DNA of 64,000 nt from assembly GCA_944452925.2 (NCBI GenBank), contig OX101811.2:74593165-74657164 (forward strand). Direction: 5' to 3'. Position 1 is the first letter of the stretch. Each line of letters begins with the position of its first letter. Position numbers and translations under genes: made by a program. Positions 34,536-43,735 of the stretch are shown piece after piece. The stretch is from Chrysolina oricalcia. Taxonomy: Eukaryota; Arthropoda; Insecta; Coleoptera; Chrysomelidae. The notes under the pieces are model-generated. The model was not told the DNA's origin and did not search any database. It was given only the letters and a program-made list of their open reading frames with translations.

Positions 34536-35216
34536 TGCCTAAAAAAGAACAAAGAAAAATTCAATTCTCTGCAATTTTTAATCACGACGTTTCCACTGTT
34601 AAAATCTACAGTCGTTATCAAGTGAATAATGCGACAATCTCAAGGAAACTTCTTATATATGCTATGGATAATTATGTGTCATTAGCCTAGGGGTAATTTG
34701 GCGGTATTCAGGTAAGCTTGTTAATTACACTGCCAGGCCCCTCCGGTACGGCATTGTTAATTCTTATCGCAATTTCAATTGATCCATGCCACTAATTAAG
34801 GGTTTCCACACATTACGGATTTCTATGCTAGCTTGACTGAAGACTTTGTTGTTCATAATATATGCACTCTCTTTAAACTTCCTCCTATACCAGCCCTCTT
34901 CTTTATGGATGACTTCGGCTTCAGTCCATTTTATATTATATTGGGTCTTCCAGACATGATCCGCTATCCCTGATTTTGATGTTTCTCATAGTTGAGTGTT
35001 TCTCTTGTGTTCAGCGAGTCTAACGCTAAGTGGTCGCTTAGTTTCTCCAAGATAAGCTTCACCGCATCCACAAGGGATGCGGTAGATGCAGTTTTTGGAG
35101 TCAATGTCAGCGTTGAAACATGTCCTTATTTTGTATTTCGACCCAATTCGCTTTATTCTTTCCGATAGACCTCTAACATACGGAACGCACAGGGTGAACA
35201 CAAGAGAAACACTCAA
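34536..35216 (-). pseudogene. Penelope-like element, left copy
   Basis: Minus-strand frame: PYVRGLSERIKRIGSKY, then CIYRIPCGCGEAYLGETKRP, LSVRLAEHKRNT, the GIY-YIG endonuclease with its CGC pair. After a stop at 34986 the same strand continues GIADHVWKTQYNIKWTEAEV, KEEGWYRRKFKESAYIMNNK, WKPLISGMDQLKLR, the C-terminal block of Penelope elements. The hammerhead-like motif of its terminal repeat lies at 34583-34624. Only the 3' part of the element is present. Confidence 0.85.
34583..34624 (-). ncRNA. Hammerhead-like motif, left PLE repeat
   Basis: Minus strand: CAC (34624-34622), TTGATAA (34621-34615), a stem II region CGACTGT..ACAGTG, GAAA (34593-34590), CG, TC (34587-34586), GTG (34585-34583). 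The arrangement GAAA-CG-UC with a minimal stem III is Penelope-type. C3 and G8 of the core are U and A. Confidence 0.55.
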
Positions 35217-35450
35217 CGAGGAGTTACTTCAAAGTCAGGGATAGCGGATCATGTCTGGACGACCCAACACAACACAAAATGGACTGAAGCCGAAGTCATC
35301 CATAAAGAAGAGGGCTGGTATAGAAGGAAGTTTAAAGAGAGTGCATATATTATGAACAACAAAGTCTTCAGTCAAGCTAGCATAGACATCCGTAATGTGT
35401 GGAAACCCTTAATTAGTGGCATGGATCAATTGAAATTGCGATAAGAATTA
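35196..35450 (+). pseudogene. Penelope-like element, right copy (C-terminal part)
   Basis: NTRETLNEELLQ, then GIADHVWTTQHNTKWTEAEV, HKEEGWYRRKFKESAYIMNN, SIDIRNVWKPLISGMDQLKL to the stop near 35445. It repeats the C-terminus of the left copy in opposite orientation, starting exactly where the GIY-YIG domain ends (EHKRNT / TRETLN). The two copies face head to head at about 35200. Confidence 0.8.
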
Positions 35451-35586
35451 ATAATGCTGTACCGGAGGGGCCTGGCACTGTAATTAACATGCTTACCTGA
35501 ATACCGCCAAATTACCCCTAAGCTAATGACAAATAATTATCCATAGCATAATATATAAGAAGTATCCTTGAGATTGTCGCATTATA

Positions 35587-35628
35587 CACTTGATAACGAC
35601 TGTAGATTTTAACAGTTGAAACGTCGTG
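35587..35628 (+). ncRNA. Hammerhead-like motif, right PLE repeat
   Basis: CAC (35587-35589), TTGATAA (35590-35596), C, stem GACTGT (35598-35603), loop, ACAGTT (35612-35617), GAAA (35618-35621), CG, TC (35624-35625), GTG (35626-35628). Stem I CAC/GTG and a six-pair stem II hold. The core has U3 and A8 in place of C3 and G8. Confidence 0.6.
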
Positions 35629-35941
35629 ATTAAAAATTGCAGAGAATTGAATTTTTCTTTGTTCTTTTTTAAACAATGAAAGTCCAGAATAACCTTACTC
35701 AACTTTCAGTGACTTTTCAACACATTACCCACCTTTCAGGTGGAAAAACATAATAAACAAACTGTAGATATTTATCTCTACTTCCAGATGCAGTTTATAG
35801 AACTTGAATTCGAAAATTTCCCTTACATCGGCTCATCTTGTAAGATGTGCTCTCAAATTGTTTATAACGCGATTATGCAAAAACTATACATCGAACAGAA
35901 AATACCTTGCGAACAGTTGAACCACATATTATTATCTATCA

Positions 35942-36066
35942 GTGTTATATATGTTGTTTTCCCCTCTGTATATATTGAATAATTTGTATCAAGTTATATT
36001 AGAGAAGGAGGTGTTATATATGTTGTTTTCCCCTCTGTATATATTGAATAATTTGTATCAAGTTAT
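35942..36066. repeat. 69-bp tandem duplication
   Basis: GTGTTATATATGTTGTTTTC at 35942 and again at 36011, with identical following sequence through AATTTGTATCAAGTTAT. The second copy is partial (56 bases). Confidence 0.9.
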
Positions 36067-36624
36067 GAGGAGTCACGAAGTGACATGCTGTATTTTTGAA
36101 GTGTTAAATAAAATAGCTCTACTTAATAATCGCTTATTTCTCAAACTAGAACAATCAGTTTCCGCAATTGTTTGTTTGTCAAGCTTCAGATTCATAAAAT
36201 TTTAAAAAATTAGAAATATATGATCTCTTTTTCGAGGTTTTCCCGGATTTTATTAGTGGAAAATGCACCGTTCCGGTCGGATGAAAATCCATTTTGTTAG
36301 TTTTATAAATCTCTACAAAAGTTTCAGTAACTATAAAACGATTCCTTCAATAATCTTTGAGATATTTCTTAAAAAACAAAAAAATTCTAATTTTTTCACT
36401 ATTGCTTGTTTGAAAAATTCCAGGAAGCGATTTATCGGGAGAGAACTGGAGTTTTCATCATCGAACTATTTTATGAAAATTATTATAGGCCACTTGCGTC
36501 ATTCATGTTATGGGTGAAAAACCTCTATAACTCTAATTGCTTGAGTATATCGTAAAGGGATGGAGGAAAAATATAAAATTCTGTTCTTCAACGTCTAATA
36601 ATATTTGGTAGTCATTTCATAATA

Positions 36625-37818
36625 CAAGGGTTGCTATTTATGTATAGAGAATGAAGAACTGAAACATAATTGGGGTGTAGAAACTTCTTTGTTTTTCAAA
36701 ATACTCTCCTTTCAAATCTACACATTTTTGCATTCGATTAAACCAACATGGTTTTTGAATGCACAAACAGCGTCTTGTGGCGTAGAACAGCGTTGACCAC
36801 GTAATTTGTTCTTCACTTGAGGGGACAAATAGAAATCATTGGGTGCTAAATCAGGGCTGTACGGCGGATGACCCATCAATTCAACGTTTTGAGTGCTCAA
36901 ATAGCGGGTTGTTTGAACGATGTGTGTGAGCTCGCATTGTCATGATGGAGAATTATCCTTCGTCGACGGTTCGTTTTCCTTATTTCATTAATGACTTCTG
37001 GCAATAAAATAGTAGTGTACCATTCAGAGTTTACCGTTTTACGTTGCTCTAAAGGTACGATTGCCACATGACCGTTTATACCGAAGCAACAGGCCATCAT
37101 TTGCTTTGAAGTGCTGCGAGCACGAACAACTTTTGTTGGATTTGGTTCATTTTGAAAGACCCATACAGTCGACTGCTGTTTAGTTTCGAGCTCAAAACAA
37201 TAAATTCAAGATTTGTCACCTGTGTATATGTTATAAACTGCATTTGATACACTGCGGTCATATTTTGAAATCATTTCCTTGCACCAATTTACACTAGTCT
37301 TTTTTTGATCGATTGTCAAATTGTGCGGAGTCCAACGAGAACAAATCTTTCTGACTACCAAATGTTCATGCAATATCTTATGTATAATACTTGTCATACT
37401 AATGCCCAGGGATGCCTCGATCTCGCGATAGGTCACACGACGATCCTGCATTATCAGTTCGGACACAGCATCAATGTTTTCTCGCACAACAACCGATTTT
37501 GGACGTCCATCTTTAACTTCGTCCGCCAGCGAGTTCAGCGAGTTCGGCGAGTTCGGCTATTATTATATTATACTTCTGTTGAGATAATCCACGTCGAAAA
37601 TCTTAAAAAATAATGGCTCGAAAATGTTCACGATTTAGCTCCATTTGTTGGCCGAGATAAAATTTTCGAATGTCCATTAACAATACAAATAGCGTATGTA
37701 TAACAAAAAGTTCTGGTTACGTATACTGTCAAAAATGTCAAACTTTGCGATAGCGCAGTTGGATCGCGCCTATCAACACCAGTGTTGCCAATTCTCAATA
37801 CATAAATAGCAACCCTCG
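36625..37818. mobile_element. mariner transposon, 1194 bp
   Basis: CAAGGGTTGCTATTTATGTA (36625) is mirrored by TACATAAATAGCAACCCTCG-type sequence (TTCTCAATACATAAATAGCA to 37818), with 25 of 27 terminal bases matching. TA flanks both ends (36623-36624, 37819-37820). Length and TIRs are typical for a mariner. The one gene is on the minus strand. Confidence 0.92.
36680..37590 (-). pseudogene. mariner transposase (DD34D), broken
   Basis: Minus strand: LADEVKDGRPKSVVVREN and AVSELIMQDRRVTYREIEAS (paired helix-turn-helix), IYTGDKS (first Asp; family usually has GDES), then a stop where the family has Trp (about 37206). The same frame continues through VWVFQNEPNPTKVVRARS, EWYTTILLPEVINEIRKT, HHDNASSHTS (second Asp). 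A frameshift at about 36905 leads to STQNVELMGHPPYSPDLAPN and D (third Asp, 34 residues after the second). The C-terminus has a deletion near 36725 and ends EYFEKQ. All three aspartates survive, but the gene cannot be translated whole. Confidence 0.88.
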
Positions 37819-38153
37819 TATCAAATCACAACTAAATGATTATATTATGTCCAGAATATACTGACGTTATTTATTGGTCAAATTCGTATAGGCATAATAA
37901 TGAAAGTAGAATTCTTCTAGACAATGGAAGTCCAGAAGAATTCTACTAACACTAATACATTGTCAACCACTTTCAAACAAATAATAATGAAAGTCTTCGT
38001 CTTCATTACTATCATTACTATCATTATTACGTCAAACTGTATGATTACGAAAGATTCAAATATTTTTTTCTCCGATTGGCAACAAATATTAATTTTGCTG
38101 ACACATATCAATCAGCAAAGTATTACTTTTCCTGCCTTGGCTGCAAAGTGGGT

Positions 38154-38205
38154 ACTTTGCTGCCTAGGCAGCAAAGTGGTTACTTTGCTGCCTAGGCAGC
38201 AAGGT
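38154..38205. repeat. Two copies of a 24-bp perfect palindrome
   Basis: ACTTTGCTGCCTAGGCAGCAAAGT (as ACTTTGCTGCCT + AGGCAGCAAAGT) occurs at 38154-38177 and 38182-38205. The same GGCAGCAAAGT word recurs at 38661 and, inverted, at 38746-38756, beyond a YR gene fragment. Confidence 0.85.
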
Positions 38206-38221
38206 GATTATACTCAATGGG

Positions 38222-38450
38222 AATAAAACATTTGACGTAAACATTTATTAGCAATTATTACATAACATACATTCTCCGAAAAAGTCTTCGCATTTTTCTC
38301 CATGCAATAATCCATAAATCGTTTATAATTTCCTTCATATTTCTTCCGAGACTTCTCCGGCAACAAATTCAACTCTATATTTTTTGCCACCTCCCTTATT
38401 TCTGGAGGAGTAAGTACTTCCAGGTCGCTATCACTGTCTATTATATAATA
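38222..38450 (-). pseudogene. Tyrosine recombinase N-terminal fragment
   Basis: Minus strand from about 38445: DSDSDLEVLTPPEIREVAKN, IELNLLPEKSRKKYEGNYKR, FMDYCMEKNAKTFSENVCYV. This aligns with the N-terminal core-binding domain of the recombinase at 435 (PPEIQEAKK, ERSRKLF, SFSESV). The catalytic domain is missing: the frame runs into the tandem palindromes at 38205. It lies between those and the palindrome at 38661-38756, so about 600 bases form a deleted YR element. Confidence 0.75.
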
Positions 38451-38660
38451 ATTTAAATATACCGATATTTTTTCGCAAAACTGTCAGAAATTTCATGAAT
38501 TGTCAAACTATAATTATTATGGACATTTCCATAGCAACCAACCATTCCAACAACTGCGATTTCTATCAAATTTTATTTTAATTGAACACTAAAGGAAAAA
38601 TAAAGAGATTGTGGGAATTATCATTATGAACAATCGGAGAAAAAAATATATATTCAACTC

Positions 38661-38756
38661 GGCAGCAAAGTAGACTGACTGCCTTAGCTGAATTCCTAGC
38701 CTCGCTACGCTCGGCTATGAATTCAGCCTCGGCAGTCAATCTACTACTTTGCTGCC
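38661..38756. repeat. GC-core palindrome, 5' side of the YR fragment
   Basis: GGCAGCAAAGTAGACTGACTGCC / GGCAGTCAATCTACTACTTTGCTGCC (shown in parts: GGCAGCAAAGTAGA, GACTGCC, GGCAGTC, CTTTGCTGCC), then GAATTC.TAGCC / GGCTATGAATTC, centred on TCGCTACGC. Arms about 45 bases with small interruptions. Confidence 0.8.
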
Positions 38757-38779
38757 TAGTTAAACAAATAACTATTTCT

Positions 38780-38780
<1 letters not shown>

Positions 38781-38862
<82 letters not shown>
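38781..38862. repeat. (TAA)n microsatellite
   Basis: About 27 uninterrupted trinucleotide units. On the minus strand it follows the 3' side of the LINE fragment ending at 39206 and may be its tail. Confidence 0.95.
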
Positions 38863-38863
<1 letters not shown>

Positions 38864-39205
38864 CGCCTTTTTTATTTTCATTAATATACAAACAAAATAA
38901 CAAACTAAACATTTTGATTGTGATGAAAATAATGGGCGAAGTTCAATTCAGTCAGAGAAGACTTCACTGAATGAATTGTTCTTCCACTTAACCCATAACA
39001 TGTCTCCATATCTTTTAGAAATATTTGAATATTTATACATATTCTCAACCTGACAAAGAATATTTCAATAAATAAAAATATTTCAGCTTATATAGATTTA
39101 AATTAATAAATTACAAAGAGTGAAAAAAAAATGGTACAGATACACAAAAATATACAAGAAATGTATGACAAAGAAAAAAAAAAGAACGCAATTATCTGTT
39201 CCTAT

Positions 39206-39656
39206 TGTTTTGTTTGAAATAAATACTTTTTCAATGACCTTGTAAATGTATTCACGTTATTTTTCTTTAAATGTGAGGGAATCTGATTATATAATGACGC
39301 GATTTGGTAGCTGAATGATCGTCTGAAGGTTTCAGTTTTGAACAATGGTGGCGTGAGAGTGCCCTTGAATCTAATATTCAAGTTGTGGACATCGGTTATA
39401 TGGTTATTTTTCGATTCAGATAAGAAGGTTCCTTTGTAATCAGAATTTTATGAAACATGCAAGCACTGTGAAGAGTTCTCCTATTCTCCATGTTCAACCA
39501 TCCAGCCTCGCGAAGTTTATAAGAAATATGTTTACCTTTACGAATCCCGTGAATGAGTCGAAGACACGAGTTCTTCACTTTTTGAATCTTGTTTTTATAC
39601 GTATTCGTCAAATTAGGGCCATACAGGCTATCTAACTGTTTTAACGAAATGAGCAA
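39206..39656 (-). pseudogene. LINE C-terminal fragment
   Basis: Minus strand: KNKIQKVKNSCLRLIHGIRK, ISYKLREAGWLNMENRRTLH, ACMFHKILITKEPSYLNRKI, then, in a shifted frame, GTLTPPLFKTETFRRSFSYQ, IASLYNQIPSHLKKN..FTRSLKKYLFQT and a stop near 39206. This is the region after RT in Jockey/CR1-type LINEs (QKVQNSC.R.I.GIRK, W.....RR..H). No RT motifs remain, so it is a 5'-truncated copy. Confidence 0.75.
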
Positions 39657-40663
39657 CTTGCATATCTTCCGAAAAAATATATATTAGTCTACATCTTGAA
39701 TCTTTCATGTCTTAACAATTGTGGAAGTATATTTCGAATATTTCACCCAGTAATAAATTAAAACATGAACTAGCATTCAAATTTACACGAAAACGCGCAC
39801 GATGATTTATTTGTGTTATTGTTGTCAATAGAGTCATTAGGAATTTTAGAAATTAAAGTACCAGGCTCGTTTATATTGGTCTAAACGTTCTAAAATTTAA
39901 TTTGCTTGTTCTTTCTGAATGCTGGATAACTACATGTAGTGATAGAATGACAGACAAAAGCAAAGGATTTCTAAAATATTGTATTGTTCCAATGTGTAAT
40001 ACGTCGGTCAATAGTCCCAGTAAATTGTTTTTTTCTGTGCCAGGACACGACAAAAAACGCAGGAAATAATGAAAATATAAATAATGAAAAAGGAACCTTA
40101 TAATATGAATTGGTATTTCATGCACAAATCTTTTCTTCATTCTGAAATATCTAACCTTGCATTTCAAGTTTTCTTGGGAATATCGAGAGATAACTTTTTG
40201 ATTCTGCTAGGCATGAAAACACTTACCTTTCGGTAAAGGTAAACAATATGGGTCCAGCTGGGATTTTGATAAAAATTTTACAGACGTTTTAAAACATCGT
40301 AAAAACACTTGAGCAATCGAAATTTTGGCGCGGAAAGAGCATTTTCTATTTTTTTTATTGATAAAACATGTGTGGGAACTTACTTTTGAGAGACACAATT
40401 ACAAACCGTTGGACGGAGTTCAAACGTATTTTTCATTTCAAACCCATTGTCTTGAACTTCAAACACTTCTATCCAACCATATGGAGTAATTCATAGTACC
40501 TAATAAACTTCAAAAATTTAAAAAATGAATAAAAATAGGCAAAAAGATTATGTTCATAAACAACCAGTTTATTTGACAGATGTGAAATGACAGGACACTT
40601 TTAACACGAAGTTAGTAATGCCACGTTGCCAATTCTATTACATGGAATAGTGACGGTTAAGTC

Positions 40664-40803
40664 TCGTTCATACCCTCGCGAATTTCGCAATTTTTCTATG
40701 AATAAAATGGCTGCCGACATGGTTCAGCATCAACGAGTGGTCCGGCATGACTGGCAGCCACTTCATTTGCCGAAAAATTGCGAAATTTGCGAGGATACGA
40801 ACA
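40664..40803. repeat. Small palindromic MITE, copy 1
   Basis: TCGTTCATACCCTCGCGAAT, TTCGCAATTTTTC, AAAATGGCTGCC on the left mirror GGCAGCCACTTCATTT, GAAAAATTGCGAA, TTTGCGAGGATACGAAC on the right. A second copy lies at 41774-41905. Confidence 0.85.
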
Positions 40804-40988
40804 AGTATTCATGGAAATTTAAGTTAAACTACAAGCAAATAAAAAATTTATCGAATTCTCAATTGAGTTTATTAAAGGTTTCTGTCATTAACATTCAAAA
40901 TAACTTTTGATATACAGTTCTCTGTCAAATGTCAAATCCGCATGATCTAATTTGCGAAATGTTGGCCAATCGCACCCGCTTCGCTCGC

Positions 40989-41185
40989 ATGGTCTATTTT
41001 GAGTTATAGTTCTCATTTCAAATTGTAACATACGTTTGTGGAATTGACAGAATTGTTGACTATTTAGGAAAAGCCGCGCGTTCGCATATGGTCTATTTTG
41101 TTTTATAGTTCTCATTTCAAATTGTAACATTGGTTTGTGGAATTAACAAAATTGTTGACCAGTTAGGAAAACCAGTGCGTTCGGC
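40989..41185. repeat. 99-bp tandem duplication
   Basis: ATGGTCTATTTTG..TTATAGTTCTCATTTC at 40989 and again at 41088, with AATTGTAACAT.CGTTTGTGG and TTAGGAAAA.C following in both copies. Copies differ at several bases. Confidence 0.85.
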
Positions 41186-41188
41186 CGA

Positions 41189-41226
41189 CATTCGGCAAAT
41201 CCGCGAGCGCGGATTTGCCGAATGTC
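41189..41226. repeat. GC palindrome
   Basis: ACATTCGGCAAATCCGCG / CGCGGATTTGCCGAATGT is a perfect inverted repeat around AG, a strong hairpin in AT-rich DNA. Confidence 0.85.
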
Positions 41227-41773
41227 TACCGAACACCCTAAAATATTTTTCATAACAATCCAGATAACTAGCTACCAACAAAAACGCATATTCCTGCTAA
41301 CAAACAAAAACTAATCATTATCAATGTCTTTCTTTGAATCGACAATGAATGTTGTGCGTTTATTGAAAATAGAGAAAAGTTATAAATTTTTCCATCTCTG
41401 TTGCCAGAGTACGCGCTCTGTCATTGTTCACAATGATGATAACGAGTCTTGACATTTAAAATTCCCGCCATTATAGGGACCAATCACAAGGCGAATCCCC
41501 TAGCAACAAGGGTGGAAAAAATTAAGAACTTGTGTTTTCTTATCGGAGTCTAAGAGCAAGAGTTCCAATCGACTAGACTTCATATGGCAATTTGCATGGG
41601 CTATTCAGAACGATGGTACACTGGATTTGTCTAATTTGGAATATTAATCCAAATTCGAATGGTTATTCTGTATACATAAGGTTAGGTTAGGTTAAAGTTG
41701 GATAATAATTTACGCATGTTCTAATTGGTCAATGCGGATCAGTCTGGTCGATTAGAACTTTTGCGGTAATGAG

Positions 41774-41905
41774 TCTCGTTCATATCCTCGCGAATTTCGC
41801 AATTTCTATACGAATGAAATGGCTGACAACAATGAATGGTCCGGCATGACTGACAGCCATTTTATTCCAAGAAAAATTGTGAAATTCGCGAGGGTATGAA
41901 CAAGC
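41774..41905. repeat. Small palindromic MITE, copy 2
   Basis: TCTCGTTCATATCCTCGCGA and GAATGAAATGGCTGAC mirror GACAGCCATTTTATTC and TTCGCGAGGGTATGAAC. Same family as 40664-40803, with the centre (AATGAATGGTCCGGCATGAC) partly shared. Confidence 0.85.
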
Positions 41906-42319
41906 CTTTAGACTAACAGAAATCTCTATTGGCAACGTCCCAGTTCCAATTTATTCACTTGTCAACAAATTATAAATTAATTAAAAGTAGCTTTTTTAAC
42001 CTTTTCCATACTATTCGAAGCTTATTCTGCTAATGAATTGATACTTCTGTATATGTAGAAAGTTTCATCAATACAACACAGTTCATTAACATTGAAAAAA
42101 TACGTAAAATAACCCAAGCAACAAATTGAATTTGTTTGTCTTGAAAGTGAGTATCCACATTCATTTTTTCAAAAATAAAATAGAAAAATGTGTTTCCGCG
42201 CCAAAATTTAATTTTTTTTATTCATTTTATCGTGTTTTAGAGCATCTGTAAAAAAAATTTCAAAATCCCAGCTGGACCCATATTCTTTACTTTTTCCAAG
42301 CTTTCATTCCTCTCATTTC

Positions 42320-42960
42320 GGCACTAATGAAGTCCGGATTACGTCCAAAAAACAGGGCCATCATAATAGAGTCAATTTTTGGTAGATTATCACTGTCTGC
42401 CTTTTGAAATCCGGGTTCCATGGTAAACCAAACACAAGATGACAATAAAACAATGAATGAATGCAATAAATATCTTTCAACAACGACCGTAATTGAATTA
42501 TATCAACTGAATACAAAGTTAACGACACTAAACACACAACTTTACTGATCTGAAAACAGTGAAAACTGACAGTAATCAAAATAAAAACATAAACTTCAAA
42601 CTTCAAGCCTAGACAGCCTCGACCATTTTACGTCACACCAATAGTAGGCGCGTTTGCTGTCACGTGATGACATCGGCAAATTAGGAAAATTTTAAGAGTG
42701 GATTTTACAATATTTATGAACCATATGAAACTTATTCTTTCACTAAAGACTCGTTTGCTTCTTGGTTATTCGTAATGAGGGCATAATTTGGAAATTGACT
42801 TTTATTGCAAATTGTTCATTTCGACTCTTTCCTCGAAATTTCTAATTTTTTCTCAAAATTCGACTTTTTCCTCAAAATTTCGACATCAAAGTCGAAATGA
42901 TAAATAACCCTTGTGGTCCTACAGCGCATTGGTAAGTTAAACTGTGTATATTGGGGTGTA
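42320..42960. other. Unassigned stretch
   Basis: No gene recognised. Simple words repeat at 42825-42895 (CTCGAAATTTCT, CTCAAAATTCGAC, CTCAAAATTTCGAC) and 42950-42980 (GGGTGTATATGG). Confidence 0.35.
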
Positions 42961-43184
42961 TATGGGGGTGTATATGGGGGGGAGCAGCTCACACACATCT
43001 TACCAACATTCAAAAATATACAAAACTACATTATTAAAATAATATATAAAAAACCAATAACTTACCCAACAGAAAATCTATACCACGAATCAAATTTGTT
43101 TGACATCCACCAACACTATTCTAAGATAATTCTACCCAAACAGTTGCAACATAAAACAGAAATAACTCCCATTTGCTAACGAAC

Positions 43185-43535
43185 AGTCGTTGCCGACCGA
43201 TGATGAACCCTTTACTCCCATAAACACCTAGCTATGTAGGCTTATTATGGCAAGAACCTGTCAGAAAACAACTACTCCCCTGGCTAAGACCACGACGGGT
43301 ATTGAATTAAATCTAACAGCTACTTGTGCAACGTTCCTCAAAACATCAGAGGACGCAATTGCAAGTGCCCTCTATGACCAACCAGCAGAATTATGTTTTG
43401 ATTTGGACGGGGTGACCACCTGCAGACTAGTTTCGAAGTTGTTGCCTCTCATCAGTGCAAGGGCAGGTCAACAAAGACAGCACTGAAGCCATCTGTTCCC
43501 CGTCCAAACCAATACACACTCCGCTGATTAGTCAA
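43185..43535 (-). mobile_element. Insert carrying a hammerhead ribozyme
   Basis: This block interrupts the LINE C-terminus and has no LINE similarity. The plus strand has a short open frame (43247-43486, MARTCQKTTTPLAKTTTGIE) with no known motif. The minus strand carries a consensus-matching hammerhead at 43419-43461. About 55 bases (43263-43318) match the long inverted repeat at 32594-32650. A small non-autonomous retroelement of retrozyme type is the simplest guess; exact boundaries and target duplication could not be fixed. Confidence 0.55.
43419..43461 (-). ncRNA. Hammerhead ribozyme, consensus core
   Basis: Minus strand: stem I CTTGCA (43461-43456) with TGCAGG (43424-43419), one wobble pair. 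Core CTGATGA (43455-43449). Stem II GAGG-CAACAA-CTTC (43448-43435) with one G-U pair. GAAA (43434-43431). Minimal stem III CTAG (43430-43427). UC at 43426-43425, so cleavage is predicted after 43425. Outer bases GACC and GGTC (about 43471-43468 and 43415-43412) can extend stem I beyond an internal loop, as natural fast hammerheads do. Every conserved core base is present; activity untested. Confidence 0.85.
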
Positions 43536-43735
43536 TTCTGGTTCACGAGATGAAAGCAGTTTCTAGGCCGCTCCACCTAGCGAGCAGAGGAAGACACTCT
43601 TTAAATTATCTAGGTCCGAAATTGTTCAACGCCATCCCGGAATTGTTAAAACTCCTCAATTCTCACAGTTTATTCAAATTTAAAATTATCCAATGGATCC
43701 GTAGACTCGAGAGAACCGATTTCCAAAAGTTTATA

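Larger units (their letters stand above)
33650..36443. repeat. 2.8-kb inverted repeat around a PLE pair
   Basis: Left-arm pieces reappear inverted on the right: GGTGCATTTTCCACTGAAAA (33832) with TTTTATTAGTGGAAAATGCACC (36246), CAATCGCGTTATAAACAATT (33992) with AATTGTTTATAACGCGATTA (35856), and GGTTATTCTGGACTTTCATTG (34517) with CAATGAAAGTCCAGAATAACC (35675). The arms are diverged and carry indels. The centre is the head-to-head Penelope-like pair. Confidence 0.7.
40225..42312. repeat. About 2.1-kb foldback element
   Basis: AAACAATATGGGTCCAGCTGGGA (40241) is mirrored by CCCAGCTGGACCCATATTC (42270 on), and ATTTTGGCGCGGAAAGAGCATTTTCTA (40322) by ATAGAAAAATGTGTTTCCGCGCCAAAA (about 42180), read in parts. 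The arms are about 170 bases plus weaker matches. No coding sequence. Inside are two copies of a small palindrome, a 99-bp tandem duplication and a GC palindrome. Confidence 0.7.

Noticed and set aside
43247..43486. 79-residue frame in the ribozyme-bearing insert
   Set aside because: No motif, and the consensus-matching hammerhead lies on the opposite strand within it; treated as non-coding.
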